A stretch of DNA of 64,000 bases from Clostridia bacterium BRH_c25. Its GTDB lineage: Bacteria; Bacillota_A; Clostridia; Lutisporales; Lutisporaceae. Below the pieces are notes generated by a model. That model was not told the DNA's origin, made no database searches, and saw nothing but the letters and a program-made list of their open reading frames with translations. The stretch is taken from assembly GCA_001515955.1 (NCBI GenBank), contig LOES01000164.1, positions 1 to 64,000 on the forward strand, given 5' to 3'. The position numbers and the translations under genes are program-made. Positions 7,468 to 16,812 of this stretch are shown one piece after another (position 1 is the first letter of the stretch; every line of letters begins with the position of its first letter).

Positions 7468-8658
7468 TTATTCATAGCTTAAAGCATCAATAGGCCTTAA
7501 GGTTGATGCCTTTGCCGCAGGATAATATCCAAAAAATGTTCCGGTGGCAATAGAAAAAACAAGGGCAAGAATATTTCCATATAATGATGGTATCACTTGT
7601 ATATCAGCATATTTCATGAGTGGCATGGCGATAATACCCAATCCTACACCAAGCAGTCCTCCTGAAGCACTTATGATGATAGACTCGGGCAAGAACTGTA
7701 ATAAGATATCACTTCTTCTTGCTCCTATTGCCTTCAAAATACCTATTTCTCTTGTCCTCTCCTTAATAGAAACGAAAAGCACGTTCATAATTCCTATGCC
7801 TCCTACAATGAGTACAATAGCAGCTACAGTTATTAGAAGGATAGACATGGTTCTGGCAGAATCCTTTGCAGAAGCCAATCTGCTTCCGGCATCTCTTACG
7901 ACAAAATTGCCGCTGTTCTTGCCTCTATGAATCTGTTTCAATATTGCATCAATTTCCTCAATAGCAGTCGGCACATTGTCCAAGTCCTTTGCTATGGCAA
8001 TGATTCTAGGTTTTACCTGAGCTCCCAATACATATTTTGTTGCTACTTCATAAGGAACCAATAGAGACTCATCTACATTCATTCCCTGCATGGAGTCTCC
8101 TAGTCGTGATAGTATTCCGACAACCTCATACTTTCTTTTATCTATAGATATCGTCTTACCTATAGCTTCGGGTTTCTCTCCTTCAAACAAAATATCCGCC
8201 AGGTCATAACCAATGACAACGGCTTTTTTTCTGTTTTTATTATCCTCTGGACTAATAAAATCTCCGTACTCAAGCTTTAAATTATTTAATATCTGAAAGT
8301 CATCAAGAACGCCCGAAACGGAGCTTGAATAAGATGTATTATAGTAGCTTGCCTCTGCTTTACCGGAGACTGTAATTGTCGCGGCGCTAAGTGAAGAAGT
8401 CTCTTCCTGTATGGCCTTTAAATCAGCAGTGGTAAGTGCATCTGCAGACTTGCTTCCCGGTGAAGACATCACATAAAGTGTACCAACATTCAGCCTTGCA
8501 AATTGTTCTTCAACAGCGGCCTGACTGCCTTTCCCTATGCCGACTACCAAAATGATAGTAAGCGATCCTACAATGATTCCCAAAGCAGTAAGGAAAACTC
8601 TAAACTTGTTGGCTAATATATTTGTAAGAACAGCTCTGAAAATTTCAATTAAACTCAT
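7468..8658 (-). CDS. ABC transporter permease, MacB/YknZ type
   Basis: A 396-residue permease with the MacB topology. A first TM segment (FRVFLTALGIIVGSLTIILVVGIGKGS) is followed by a large extracellular MacB_PCD domain (about 50-250), then the FtsX domain with three TMs (about 275-390), including the conserved GIMNVLFVSIKERTREIGILKAIGA and the end GYYPAAKASTLRPIDAL. Such permeases couple ATP hydrolysis to mechanical extrusion of lipids or peptides with an adaptor. It is preceded by the adaptor gene by 17 bases and followed by the lipoprotein gene. Confidence 0.93.
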   Translation of the reverse strand: MSLIEIFRAVLTNILANKFRVFLTALGIIVGSLTIILVVGIGKGSQAAVEEQFARLNVGTLYVMSSPGSKSADALTTADLKAIQEETSSLSAATITVSGKAEASYYNTSYSSSVSGVLDDFQILNNLKLEYGDFISPEDNKNRKKAVVIGYDLADILFEGEKPEAIGKTISIDKRKYEVVGILSRLGDSMQGMNVDESLLVPYEVATKYVLGAQVKPRIIAIAKDLDNVPTAIEEIDAILKQIHRGKNSGNFVVRDAGSRLASAKDSARTMSILLITVAAIVLIVGGIGIMNVLFVSIKERTREIGILKAIGARRSDILLQFLPESIIISASGGLLGVGLGIIAMPLMKYADIQVIPSLYGNILALVFSIATGTFFGYYPAAKASTLRPIDALSYE

Positions 8659-8675
8659 TCAGTTCACACCCGTTT

Positions 8676-9881
8676 CTAATTTTTTGCCCTGATTATTACA
8701 ACTTCTCCAGCTTCCAAACCTTCTATCACCTCAACGTTAGATCCATCGGTAAGCCCTGTTTTAATATTTTTAGCAACGATTTCCCCACTTTTCTCTTTCA
8801 CTTCAACAACCTGTTTTCTCTCAACAACTTTTACTGAAGTATTCGGTACTACAATAACATTTTTTTTCTCCTTTAATACAAAAGAGACTATACAGGTCAT
8901 TCCGTCCAGAATTTTATCAGAAGCATTGTCTATACCTATATTTACTGTATAGCTTACTATGCCGCTTGAATCTGTCACGGGCAAAGGATCTATGGATAAA
9001 ACCTTACCTGTAAAGGTCTGTCCCTCAGATGCTTCAAATTCCATTTCAACCTTCTGGTCTTTTTCAGTTTTTGCCACATCGAGTTCAGAAACAAGAGCAG
9101 TGACCCCAAGTCCTTTCACATCAGACACAACAGCGAGATAATTAGAATCATTAGAGCTTGATACCATTTCACCAGGGTTGTAAGCAACAGATAGAATATT
9201 ACCATCTACAGGTGATTTCAAGATGGTATCGGTCAGGCTGTCTTCTGCTGATTTAACAGCTGCTTCTGCCTGCTTTATGCTTATCTCATCCAGCTCAATG
9301 TCTTTGCTTCCTTCTACAAGCAGGTTATAGGCTTGTAGGGCAGAGGAATAAGCAGCCTTTGCATTTTCATACGCAGCTCTTTTGGATTCAATCTCCTGCC
9401 TTGGGTAGGCATCAGGTATTTGTTCCATGGGTAAATATTGCAGCGCAATACTGTCCTGTTGGTATTGAAGATTATCCAGCTTGCTTTTTTCAGATATTAA
9501 CTCCGACGCATACTGCTGTTTGGTTTTCTCAAGTTTGACTACAGCCTGCTGATAGTTGATCCTGGCACTCTCAAGCTTGTTTACGTAGTCTTTATCCTCC
9601 AGCTTTGCAATAATATCGCCTTTTTTTATCTTGTCACCGGTTTCAAACATCACATTCTTTAATTGACCGCTTAAAGGGAATCTTAGTTTTATAACAGGCA
9701 GATAAGCTTTTCCGTCTGCATCAAAACCAATTTTAATATCCCCCTGCCTGACAGTCACTTCTTTGAAGCTGTCAATCTCAGATGAGACAGGGGCATTTTG
9801 TGCTCTATACGCATAGACCCCAATGCCAATTCCACAAAGAACAACTACTGCAACTAAAACCCTTAGTATTTTTTTGATCAA
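8676..9881 (-). CDS. Efflux periplasmic adaptor (membrane fusion protein, YknX-like)
   Basis: HlyD/MacA-type adaptor of about 401 residues. One N-terminal TM (about 3-24) is followed by the biotinyl-lipoyl half (LKNVMFETGDKIKKGDIIAKLED), a long coiled-coil hairpin (about 75-190), the second lipoyl half (ILKSPVDGNILSVAYNPGEMV), then beta-barrel and membrane-proximal domains. I place the start at TTG 9881 because AGGAGGGG lies upstream and the mapped promoter (-35 at 9944-9939) would initiate near 9910, downstream of the longer reading's ATG. First gene of the efflux operon, directly behind response-regulator box B. Confidence 0.9.
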   Translation of the reverse strand: MIKKILRVLVAVVVLCGIGIGVYAYRAQNAPVSSEIDSFKEVTVRQGDIKIGFDADGKAYLPVIKLRFPLSGQLKNVMFETGDKIKKGDIIAKLEDKDYVNKLESARINYQQAVVKLEKTKQQYASELISEKSKLDNLQYQQDSIALQYLPMEQIPDAYPRQEIESKRAAYENAKAAYSSALQAYNLLVEGSKDIELDEISIKQAEAAVKSAEDSLTDTILKSPVDGNILSVAYNPGEMVSSSNDSNYLAVVSDVKGLGVTALVSELDVAKTEKDQKVEMEFEASEGQTFTGKVLSIDPLPVTDSSGIVSYTVNIGIDNASDKILDGMTCIVSFVLKEKKNVIVVPNTSVKVVERKQVVEVKEKSGEIVAKNIKTGLTDGSNVEVIEGLEAGEVVIIRAKN

Positions 9882-9935
9882 GTTATTTCCCCTCCTATAA
9901 GCCCCTTTTTTGAATAACTCTATTCTAGCCGGAGT

Positions 9936-9986
9936 TTTTGTCAAAAGTGTGTCATTTTACAATAAAATTGTGAACAAACTGTAAAC
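9936..9986 (-). promoter_or_regulatory. Response-regulator box B with promoter (copy 2 of repeat)
   Basis: Second copy of the 51-bp element (47/51 identical to 6183-6233). On the minus strand TTTACA and TTCACA are 11 bases apart, TTGACA is at 9944-9939, and TAGAGT lies 16 bases downstream as -10. It lies in the divergent region between the adaptor gene and the response-regulator gene, so it could also autoregulate the latter. Confidence 0.78.
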
Positions 9987-10091
9987 CTTTACTATAAGAG
10001 TTGAAACTAAAAAGTACACATTTTCGCCACAAATCGTATAATAAACAGTGTTATAATGTTAGTGAAAACAAGTGAGTATGAGGTGATATGC

Positions 10092-10790
10092 ATGGAGAAG
10101 AGAATATTAGTAGTTGATGACAATGAGGGTATAGTAGATATACTATCAGGTTTTTTAGATGTATCAGGATTTGTACCAATACCTGCCTTTGATGGTGAAG
10201 AAGCACTGGTTAAGTATAGGCAAAGTAATCCCGATCTTATTCTTCTTGATATAATGATGCCTAAAAAAGATGGATTCGAAGTGTTGAAGGAAATCAGAAA
10301 AGAAAGTGGCATTCCTATAATCATGATTACAGCTAAAGGAGAAGATGCAGATATAGTTATGGGTCTTGAAATGGGTGCTGACGACTATGTTGTTAAACCT
10401 TTTAGTCCAAAGGCTGTGATTGCAAGAGTGAAGGCAGTCTTAAGACGAATAGAAATACCGACTGGATATGAAAAAGAAATAGTCAGGTATCCGGATTTAG
10501 AAATTAATCTTTCTGAGTATGAAGTAAAAATTCAGGACAAAGTAATTAACCTGACAAAAAAGGAAGTTGAAATTTTATGGCTTTTAGCGAGTAATCCCAG
10601 CCGCGTCTACTCAAGAGACAACCTTTTAAATATGATATGGGGATACGAATATTGCGGGGACCTGAGATGTGTTGATACACATATTAAGAGAATAAGAGCA
10701 AAGCTTGATTTGAAGGATCAACATATGTGGGATATTAAAACTGTATGGGGAGTCGGCTATAAATTTGAGGTAAAAGATGCTAAAGGATAA
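10092..10790 (+). CDS. OmpR/PhoB-family response regulator
   Basis: Two-domain response regulator of 232 residues. The receiver (1-120) has the acidic pair DD at 9-10, the phosphoacceptor Asp53 (ILLDIMMPKKDG) and the Lys in VVKPFSP. The C-terminal winged helix (about 135-230) ends VDTHIKRIRAKL and VWGVGYKF. The start ATG at 10092 has GAGGTGAT upstream; an upstream in-frame ATG lacks a site. It overlaps the kinase gene by 14 bases. It is the natural candidate to bind the two 51-bp boxes at the efflux and DUF2680 promoters. Confidence 0.95.
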   Translation: MEKRILVVDDNEGIVDILSGFLDVSGFVPIPAFDGEEALVKYRQSNPDLILLDIMMPKKDGFEVLKEIRKESGIPIIMITAKGEDADIVMGLEMGADDYVVKPFSPKAVIARVKAVLRRIEIPTGYEKEIVRYPDLEINLSEYEVKIQDKVINLTKKEVEILWLLASNPSRVYSRDNLLNMIWGYEYCGDLRCVDTHIKRIRAKLDLKDQHMWDIKTVWGVGYKFEVKDAKG

Positions 10791-12588
10791 GATTGTATAT
10801 AAACTAACTATTGGATATGTAATAATTGCTGTCATCTCATTATTGATTGTCGGAGTATTTGTCATAAATATTTTCCGTAACAATACATTCCAAAACAAAC
10901 AAAACAGTATGTTGGAAAGAGCACGACAAATTGCGTCAGAGACTGAATCATATATCAATAACGCCGATTATAGAGATGAATATAGTCGGCTAATGAGTAT
11001 GATAGAGTCCTTTATAAACTCCCGTGTTTGGATTTTGGATGCCAATGGGAATGTATTGGCCAAATCAAAAGGTGCCTTATGCGGTGATAAAGAAATTGAT
11101 GATCCAAAAGAATGCCCAGATTCACAATTTGATATTGAAATTATGAAAAGCACATTAAATGGAAATGACATCATTCGAGAAGGGCAAAGTGGTTATTACA
11201 ATGAGCCTGTGCTTGTTGTCGGTGCGCCAATTTATAATAGGTTGAGGAATGTTAATGGTGCGGTTCTTTTGTATTCCCCAATCACTGGTATTACTTCATC
11301 TATTGATGAAGCTTTTACTTTTTTAATCATGATTATTGTAATAACAGTTATCCTATTCAGCATTTTAAGCTTTTATTATTCGAAACTTATTTCTAAACCA
11401 ATCAATATAATGACTGCTTCTGCAATTGAAATGACAAAAGGAAACTATTCTGTAAGGACGAATATCCGCCAGAAAGATGAAATAGGGCAGTTGAGTAATT
11501 CTCTTGATCTTTTGGCATCGAAACTTGGTTATACCATAGATCAGCTTTTCCAGGAGAAAAATAAGGTGGATAATATTATATCCAGTATTTCAGAAGGAAT
11601 ATTGGCTTTTGACCGGAATTTGAAATTACTGAATTATAATACAGCTCTATGGAATGTTTTTGAGTACCTTAATACTGTTGATAGAGAACAATTAATAATG
11701 CAGATGTTGCTGGATCGAGGAATTTTGGATGAATTCGAGTCAGTACTTGAAACCGGGAACGGCAGTGCAATTATTGTTGAATGGAAAAACAAAGTACTAA
11801 AATTCACTATTTCTCCCGTTAAAAATAATCATGAAGAGATTATAGGTGTCGTATCACTTATACAAGATATCTCAGAAAGCGAACGCCTTGAACAGATGCG
11901 AAAAGATTTTGTAGCCAATGTGTCCCATGAGTTTAGGACACCTTTAACCCTGATTCGCGGATCAATCGAAGCTTTAATGGACGGTGCAATCAGTAAGCCA
12001 GACGATGTGAAACGATATCAAACAAGGATCTTTGAAGAAGCAAAAGGACTTGAAAAGCTAGTAGGAGATCTATTGAATTTTAGCAGGCTGCAATCCGGAA
12101 AGGCCATATTGGAATTGGATAACATTGATATCTCTGACCTTATTACGAGTATATCGCGTTCTATGCAGCGCATAGCCAAAATTAAAAACATAACTATAAT
12201 AACAGAAGTAGATCAAAATATTCCCGCCGTTATAGGTGATTATGATAGATTAAAACAATTATTTGTAATTTTCTTAGATAATGCTATAAAGTTTTCACCT
12301 GAAAATACAGAAATTCAAATAGCTGCTTATGTTAAAGACTATGTATATGTAAAGATTTCTGATAATGGATATGGGATTCCCAAGGAAGATATACCATTTG
12401 TTTGGGAACGGTTTTATAAGGTAGATAAGTCTAGGATGAAATCCGATATAGGCATCGGTTTAGGGCTTTCTATTGCAAAGTACCTGATCGATTTGCACAA
12501 AGGAGTTGTCAAATTGGAAAGTGAATTAAATAAAGGCACCACTATAAAAGTGGGATTGCCTTATATACATGATGCAGAAAGTGTATAG
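10777..12588 (+). CDS. Sensor histidine kinase of the efflux regulon
   Basis: Membrane histidine kinase of 603 residues. TM1 is about 9-32, followed by an extracellular sensor of about 150 residues containing two Cys (CGDKEIDDPKEC) that may form a disulfide, and TM2 about 182-205. HAMP is about 207-260 (KPINIMTASAIEMTKGNYSVR), PAS about 265-365, the H-box FVANVSHEFRTPLTLI, the N-box in IFLDNAIKF, and the G-boxes DNGYGIP and GIGLGLSIAK. Overlap with the response-regulator gene shows a dedicated pair. The sensed signal is probably an envelope stress or toxic amphiphile, by analogy with other TCS-linked ABC efflux loci. Confidence 0.95.
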   Translation: MLKDKIVYKLTIGYVIIAVISLLIVGVFVINIFRNNTFQNKQNSMLERARQIASETESYINNADYRDEYSRLMSMIESFINSRVWILDANGNVLAKSKGALCGDKEIDDPKECPDSQFDIEIMKSTLNGNDIIREGQSGYYNEPVLVVGAPIYNRLRNVNGAVLLYSPITGITSSIDEAFTFLIMIIVITVILFSILSFYYSKLISKPINIMTASAIEMTKGNYSVRTNIRQKDEIGQLSNSLDLLASKLGYTIDQLFQEKNKVDNIISSISEGILAFDRNLKLLNYNTALWNVFEYLNTVDREQLIMQMLLDRGILDEFESVLETGNGSAIIVEWKNKVLKFTISPVKNNHEEIIGVVSLIQDISESERLEQMRKDFVANVSHEFRTPLTLIRGSIEALMDGAISKPDDVKRYQTRIFEEAKGLEKLVGDLLNFSRLQSGKAILELDNIDISDLITSISRSMQRIAKIKNITIITEVDQNIPAVIGDYDRLKQLFVIFLDNAIKFSPENTEIQIAAYVKDYVYVKISDNGYGIPKEDIPFVWERFYKVDKSRMKSDIGIGLGLSIAKYLIDLHKGVVKLESELNKGTTIKVGLPYIHDAESV

Positions 12589-12608
12589 GATATGAGGAGT
12601 GACTTTTT

Positions 12609-12758
12609 ATGAGGCATGGAAGATTTATGGGATATGGCTATAATGGTTCCGTTATATTGTTAATTATACTTGTCCTTGTTATCATTATTTTTATTATGTT
12701 CATTAGTGATTATTTTAGAAAAAGAGGCGATATCAAAGAAAGTAGCAAAATTACATAA
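12609..12758 (+). CDS. Small single-pass membrane protein downstream of the kinase
   Basis: A 49-residue ORF with GAGGAGTGA about 7 bases upstream of ATG, 20 bases after the kinase stop. It has a short Gly/Tyr-rich N-terminus (MRHGRFMGYGYNGS), one very hydrophobic helix (about 15-33) and a basic C-terminal tail (YFRKRGDIKESSKIT). The layout resembles small membrane peptides that often trail two-component or efflux genes; I see no named family. It could modulate the kinase or the efflux complex; this is inference from position only. Confidence 0.6.
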   Translation: MRHGRFMGYGYNGSVILLIILVLVIIIFIMFISDYFRKRGDIKESSKIT

Positions 12759-12889
12759 CGTTATCTTCTTTTATTTAAAAGCTCCTCAAGATAGAATTCT
12801 AAATCGATATAATTATCAAAAGTCTTTTTACCTGGTTCGAAAGCGATCAGAATGTCTATGAATATGTGCGAAAGTGCGGTGTGTGGCAC

Positions 12890-13564
12890 CTATTTCAAAA
12901 CTTCCAGCAAAGGCACAATCTCGCTTAAGCTCCCAATAAAATAATCTGCCTTGCTTTGATCTGTGCCGAACATGGTATCACGCTTTGCAATAACCGTCAT
13001 TCCTGCACGTTTTCCTGCTTCAATGCCATAGTATGAATCTTCTACAACAACACACTCATTAGTGCGAAGACCAAGTGCTTCCGCCGACTTAAGATAAATT
13101 TCCGGATTGGGTTTGCTTTTTGCAAACATATCACCGCTTAAAACAGAGGTAAAATACGATGTCAGGCAGCATTCCGACAGGGCACGCCTTATCCGGTCAA
13201 TGGATGATGAAGATGCAAGTGCTATTGTATAACCTTTTTGCTTTAATGCAGTTAATGCTTCTACCGCCCCTTCGTTAAGACACTCCAGGTAATTAAATTC
13301 TTTGGAGGCGGAAAACTCCCGGTAAGCTTTCTTAAAAAACTCGATATCCCACTCTTCAGGATTGTAAGGCTTAAGGATACCCCAATTAACATCCAAAGAT
13401 CCGCCTACTATTGCATGAAGTACATCCTTCGGAAGTTCAATTCCGTAAAGCGTATAAAATTCCTTCATACGTTCTACATAACGTATCTCTGTATCAACTA
13501 AAACACCATCCAAATCAAATATTACAGCTTTGATTCTTCGGTTATCATCAACTTTATCCGACAT
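12890..13564 (-). CDS. HAD-superfamily hydrolase, beta-phosphoglucomutase-like
   Basis: HAD subfamily IA phosphatase or phosphoglucomutase of 224 residues. The nucleophile motif is DLDGVLVDT, motif II is LASSSS, motif III Lys is in KSKPNPEIYL, and motif IV is VVEDSYYGIEAG. A helical cap lies between motifs I and II. It is the last gene of the sugar-PTS cluster, so a sugar phosphate derived from the PTS substrate is the likely target. Phosphatase and mutase cannot be told apart by sequence alone here. Confidence 0.85.
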   Translation of the reverse strand: MSDKVDDNRRIKAVIFDLDGVLVDTEIRYVERMKEFYTLYGIELPKDVLHAIVGGSLDVNWGILKPYNPEEWDIEFFKKAYREFSASKEFNYLECLNEGAVEALTALKQKGYTIALASSSSIDRIRRALSECCLTSYFTSVLSGDMFAKSKPNPEIYLKSAEALGLRTNECVVVEDSYYGIEAGKRAGMTVIAKRDTMFGTDQSKADYFIGSLSEIVPLLEVLK

Positions 13565-13603
13565 TATTGTCCCCCATTCATACAGGTCATCAATATAAAT
13601 ACA

Positions 13604-14806
13604 TCAATCAAGCCTGTGTAATTTTTCAAAATCCGGATTTATCATCCACTGCTTTTGTTCTTTGCTGAAGACCTTTTTTCCTGCAATAAATGTGCTGATT
13701 ACATTAAACTCATCATCAATAACAACAAAATCCGCATCCTTTCCTGATTCAATGGAGCCTTTCCTGTCAGAAAAGCCATATTTGATGCAGGGGTTTAACG
13801 AAGCCATAGGCCATACGGATTCCAAGGGAATTTTAAGGTTTTTTACAAGATTTCTCATACCATCCATTACTGTTTTTGAGCTCCCGTTTATTCTCCCGTC
13901 TTCATCAAGAACACGTCCGTCTCTTTCTACCTTTAATAAATTCCCTCCCAAGTTGTACATTCCTGAAGCATGATTTAAACCGCCAAAGGACGTTCCATCG
14001 GAAATTATCATGATGCGATTATTATCCTTTACATTCAATATCAGCTCCAGCATATCATTACATATGTGTATCCCATCACAAACCAGCTCACAATCCACTC
14101 TTTTATCCAATAAGCATGCCCCGAGAATACCAATATCCCTATGATGTATTCCCGTCATAACATTCCCCAGATGCGTCGCAACAGTGATCCCTTCATCGAT
14201 TGCTTTCCGGGCCATCTCTGCACTGCAATTGCTGTGTGCTATAGCTGCAGTTATATTTTTCTGCAGAAGATAGTGCAATATCTTGTCTGTACCCGGGATT
14301 TCAGGGGCCAGTGCAAATAATTTCACTTTCCCCCCTGATTCTTCAATCATATTCTCGACCAGCTTTATTGATACTTCCGGATAAGGCTTTGGCCTGCCCT
14401 TTTCCCCTACTCTGTTCAAGTAAGGGCCTTCTGAGTGAATACCGGCAATAGCTGCTGCCCCTTCTGATTTTTCATCGGCAGCTTGTGCAATCTCTTTAGA
14501 CCCCAGACCGTCCATAATAGTAGGAAAGACCATTGTAACGCCATACGCCGGCAGTGCTTTAATATAGCCCCTTATTTCTTCAAGGTAATCCACCGCTTCA
14601 CTGTTTTTGACTGAATAACCCATAATTCCGTGATTGTGTGTATCAAAAATTCCAGGAATAATACTGTACCCATCATAGTCAGTATAAGCTTCCGAATATG
14701 GGATTTTCTCATATATGCCGGCAAATTTATCATCTTCCAGTTTTAGAAAGCCACTTTTAACGCCTTCCACGCAATATATTTTCGATGCTTTTACATATGT
14801 GCACAT
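13604..14806 (-). CDS. N-acetylglucosamine-6-phosphate deacetylase-like amidohydrolase
   Basis: A 400-residue member of the NagA family of metal-dependent amidohydrolases. The family pattern is visible: DTHNHGIMGYSV, the metal-site Glu in HSEGPYLN, HSNCSAEMA and HLGNVMTGIHHRD with metal His, VCDGIHI, and the catalytic Asp in IISDGTS. HSEGPYL replaces the usual HLEGPF. It probably removes an N-acyl group, or a related amide group, from a 6-phosphosugar delivered by the adjacent PTS. RBS is GGAGGGAAT. A terminator-like hairpin separates it from the upstream SIS gene. Confidence 0.85.
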   Translation of the reverse strand: MCTYVKASKIYCVEGVKSGFLKLEDDKFAGIYEKIPYSEAYTDYDGYSIIPGIFDTHNHGIMGYSVKNSEAVDYLEEIRGYIKALPAYGVTMVFPTIMDGLGSKEIAQAADEKSEGAAAIAGIHSEGPYLNRVGEKGRPKPYPEVSIKLVENMIEESGGKVKLFALAPEIPGTDKILHYLLQKNITAAIAHSNCSAEMARKAIDEGITVATHLGNVMTGIHHRDIGILGACLLDKRVDCELVCDGIHICNDMLELILNVKDNNRIMIISDGTSFGGLNHASGMYNLGGNLLKVERDGRVLDEDGRINGSSKTVMDGMRNLVKNLKIPLESVWPMASLNPCIKYGFSDRKGSIESGKDADFVVIDDEFNVISTFIAGKKVFSKEQKQWMINPDFEKLHRLD

Positions 14807-14850
14807 ATTCCCTCCGTTATATCTAGAAAACCAATATCATATAAGTGTAA

Positions 14851-14875
14851 AAGGGTTGTCCTACAGACAACCCTT
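14851..14875. terminator. Intercistronic terminator-like hairpin in the PTS operon
   Basis: Perfect 10-bp arms AAGGGTTGTC/GACAACCCTT with a 5-base loop and T-runs on both strands. It lies between the SIS gene and the NagA-like gene and may lower expression of the distal genes. Confidence 0.65.
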
Positions 14876-14881
14876 TTTGTT

Positions 14882-15964
14882 CTATTTACTTCCCATCTTC
14901 TGATGAAATTTAGGGTCAGCCGGTATATCAGGATTTATTCCTAATTCAATTGGCGCTAAAGCTGCGACAACTTGCAGCGGTATAATATATTCCCAGACCG
15001 AAAAATAACAGTCATCAACAAAATCAACAACCAAATCGTTTTTTGATGGGTTTTCAAACCCTTCCGAACTACCGATAAAATAGTTGTTGAGAGTCATCTC
15101 CGACAAGGTCTCCCTGAGCTTTAAGGCCCTGCTCTTGTACTCGCCCCTGGAGCCTATGTAAAATATATGACTGTCAGGCTTAACGGAGTTGTATATACCA
15201 TGAATGAACTCTTCCAGTTCATATCCGCTGACACCTTGGCGTACTGTTTCCAATATCTTCAGTGCACCTTCCAATGCATTGGCATAGTTTATGTCATAGC
15301 CGATTACCATAACACGTTTTGTAGAAATAAAACTCTCGTTTATCCTGTGATACCATTCAGTCGCACTCTCAGTAATATATGAAAGGTTTTGGATGACTTT
15401 ATGCATTCTTGACAAATATTCACCGGCTTTTTCCAGAGTAATGGTCCCCTTTGCAAGGGACAACTCAAGTCCTATCATCATCAAGGTGCATATGGTGCCT
15501 GAATACCCTTTCGTTTTTGCCCCGCAGAATTCATCGCCTACTGATAAATTTACAGAAACATCAGAGTGTTCAAAAACACGTGCCTCTTCGTTTGCGGATA
15601 TTGATGCGGTATAAAGTCCCTTCTCCTTTGCCGAATCCAGCCCATGTACGGTAGAATAGCTTTGTCCACCCTGTGAAATGCCGATTACCAGAGTGTTCTT
15701 GTTGAACACCTTTTCCTGGTTCTTGAAAATAATAGGATATTGGACAAACACTTTCATATCAAGAACTTCCTCGAGAAAGGCTTTTGCCGCCAAACCCGAA
15801 TGGTAGCTTGTACCTGACCCGATTATATATATCTGCTCTATGTTTATTTCCTTGTACTTTTTTACGATTTCAGCTGTAATTTCTTTTCTGTTTGCTATTA
15901 TTTGCTCTAATGTTTTTGGAGTCTCAGTAATATACTCGTACATACGGGTTGCAGCCTTTTCCAT
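14882..15964 (-). CDS. SIS-domain phosphosugar isomerase/deaminase or deglycase
   Basis: Double-SIS protein of about 360 residues resembling the isomerase half of GlmS. The first SIS has IIGSGTSYHSGLAAK and ISQGGQSYSTV; the second has VMVIGYDINYANALEGALKILE and YELEEFIHGIY. It ends ADPKFHQKMGSK. There is no glutaminase domain. In this context it would deaminate, isomerise or deglycate a 6-phosphosugar from the PTS: glucosamine-6-P deaminase-like if the NagA-like partner makes an amino sugar, or an Amadori-product deglycase. The ATG at 15964 follows the EIID stop by 2 bases; ATG 15943 is an alternative. Confidence 0.82.
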   Translation of the reverse strand: MEKAATRMYEYITETPKTLEQIIANRKEITAEIVKKYKEINIEQIYIIGSGTSYHSGLAAKAFLEEVLDMKVFVQYPIIFKNQEKVFNKNTLVIGISQGGQSYSTVHGLDSAKEKGLYTASISANEEARVFEHSDVSVNLSVGDEFCGAKTKGYSGTICTLMMIGLELSLAKGTITLEKAGEYLSRMHKVIQNLSYITESATEWYHRINESFISTKRVMVIGYDINYANALEGALKILETVRQGVSGYELEEFIHGIYNSVKPDSHIFYIGSRGEYKSRALKLRETLSEMTLNNYFIGSSEGFENPSKNDLVVDFVDDCYFSVWEYIIPLQVVAALAPIELGINPDIPADPKFHQKMGSK

Positions 15965-15966
15965 AA

Positions 15967-16812
15967 TTATAATATACCTATGACAGACCCAAGTATTCCA
16001 AATGCTATAATACCCCACAACAAGGTCATTGTCTTGATCCCTTTCTTTAATAATGAGTAAATGACAAATGTCAGCCCTAATGGGAGAATTCCGGTCATGA
16101 TTCCGTCAAATATCGATTGAAGCTCAACAGTAGCTTGTCCTATTGTTAATACAAGAGGGGTCGTCAGTTTAATCAAGGTTGCTATCATTGAACCGACGAC
16201 AATAAGTCCCAGTATATTGGCGCATTCTGTCAAAATGCTGAAAAAGCCACCTTCAGATGCTGCTGCCACAAAGCTCATTCCGCTTTTATACCCTAGCTCC
16301 AGGCCTTTGTATCTGACTAATAAATGCGGGATGTTATAAATCAGAAGGAATAAAATGGCTCCCAGGATACTTCCCTTCAATGCAAGGCTCGCACCTATAC
16401 CGGCACCGATTACCCTGAAGGAACCCCAGAAGAATGAATCGCCAATACCTGCCAGGGGGCCCATCAGTGCAGTCTTTATCGCACTTATGGATTCTACATT
16501 GAAGCTTTCACCTTTGTCTTTTGCTTTTTTAAACTTTTCTTCCAATGCTATGCTTGCACCGGTTATAAAAGTTACTACTGCGGGAGTTGTGTTAAAAAAT
16601 GTCAGGTGCCGCTTTAATGCTTCAGATGCATCTTTTTTATCCGGATACAGCCTTTTCAGCGCAGGAATCATTTGATATGCAAAACCTACATTCTGCATAC
16701 GCTCGTAGCAGAAGCATGCCTGCAGCGGAAAAGAACGCCAAAAGGTTTTTCTGAAATCTTCTTTTGTTAATAGAGATTCATCCTTCTTTTCTATTTCCTT
16801 GTTTATCGCCAT
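15967..16812 (-). CDS. PTS system mannose/fructose/sorbose family EIID
   Basis: EIID membrane component of 281 residues. The N-terminus LTKEDFRKTFWRSFPLQACFCYERMQNVGFAYQMIPAL is the EIID signature. The central GPLAGIGDSFFWGSFRVIGAGIGASLA loop, with conserved GPLAGIGDS, lies before the membrane segments. EIID pairs with EIIC to form the sugar channel. Its ATG overlaps the EIIC stop codon. Confidence 0.95.
   Translation of the reverse strand: MAINKEIEKKDESLLTKEDFRKTFWRSFPLQACFCYERMQNVGFAYQMIPALKRLYPDKKDASEALKRHLTFFNTTPAVVTFITGASIALEEKFKKAKDKGESFNVESISAIKTALMGPLAGIGDSFFWGSFRVIGAGIGASLALKGSILGAILFLLIYNIPHLLVRYKGLELGYKSGMSFVAAASEGGFFSILTECANILGLIVVGSMIATLIKLTTPLVLTIGQATVELQSIFDGIMTGILPLGLTFVIYSLLKKGIKTMTLLWGIIAFGILGSVIGIL

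Noticed and set aside
8676..9944. Longer start at 9944 for the efflux adaptor
   Set aside because: The mapped -35 box overlaps that codon, so it would not be in the mRNA; TTG 9881 has a strong ribosome site.
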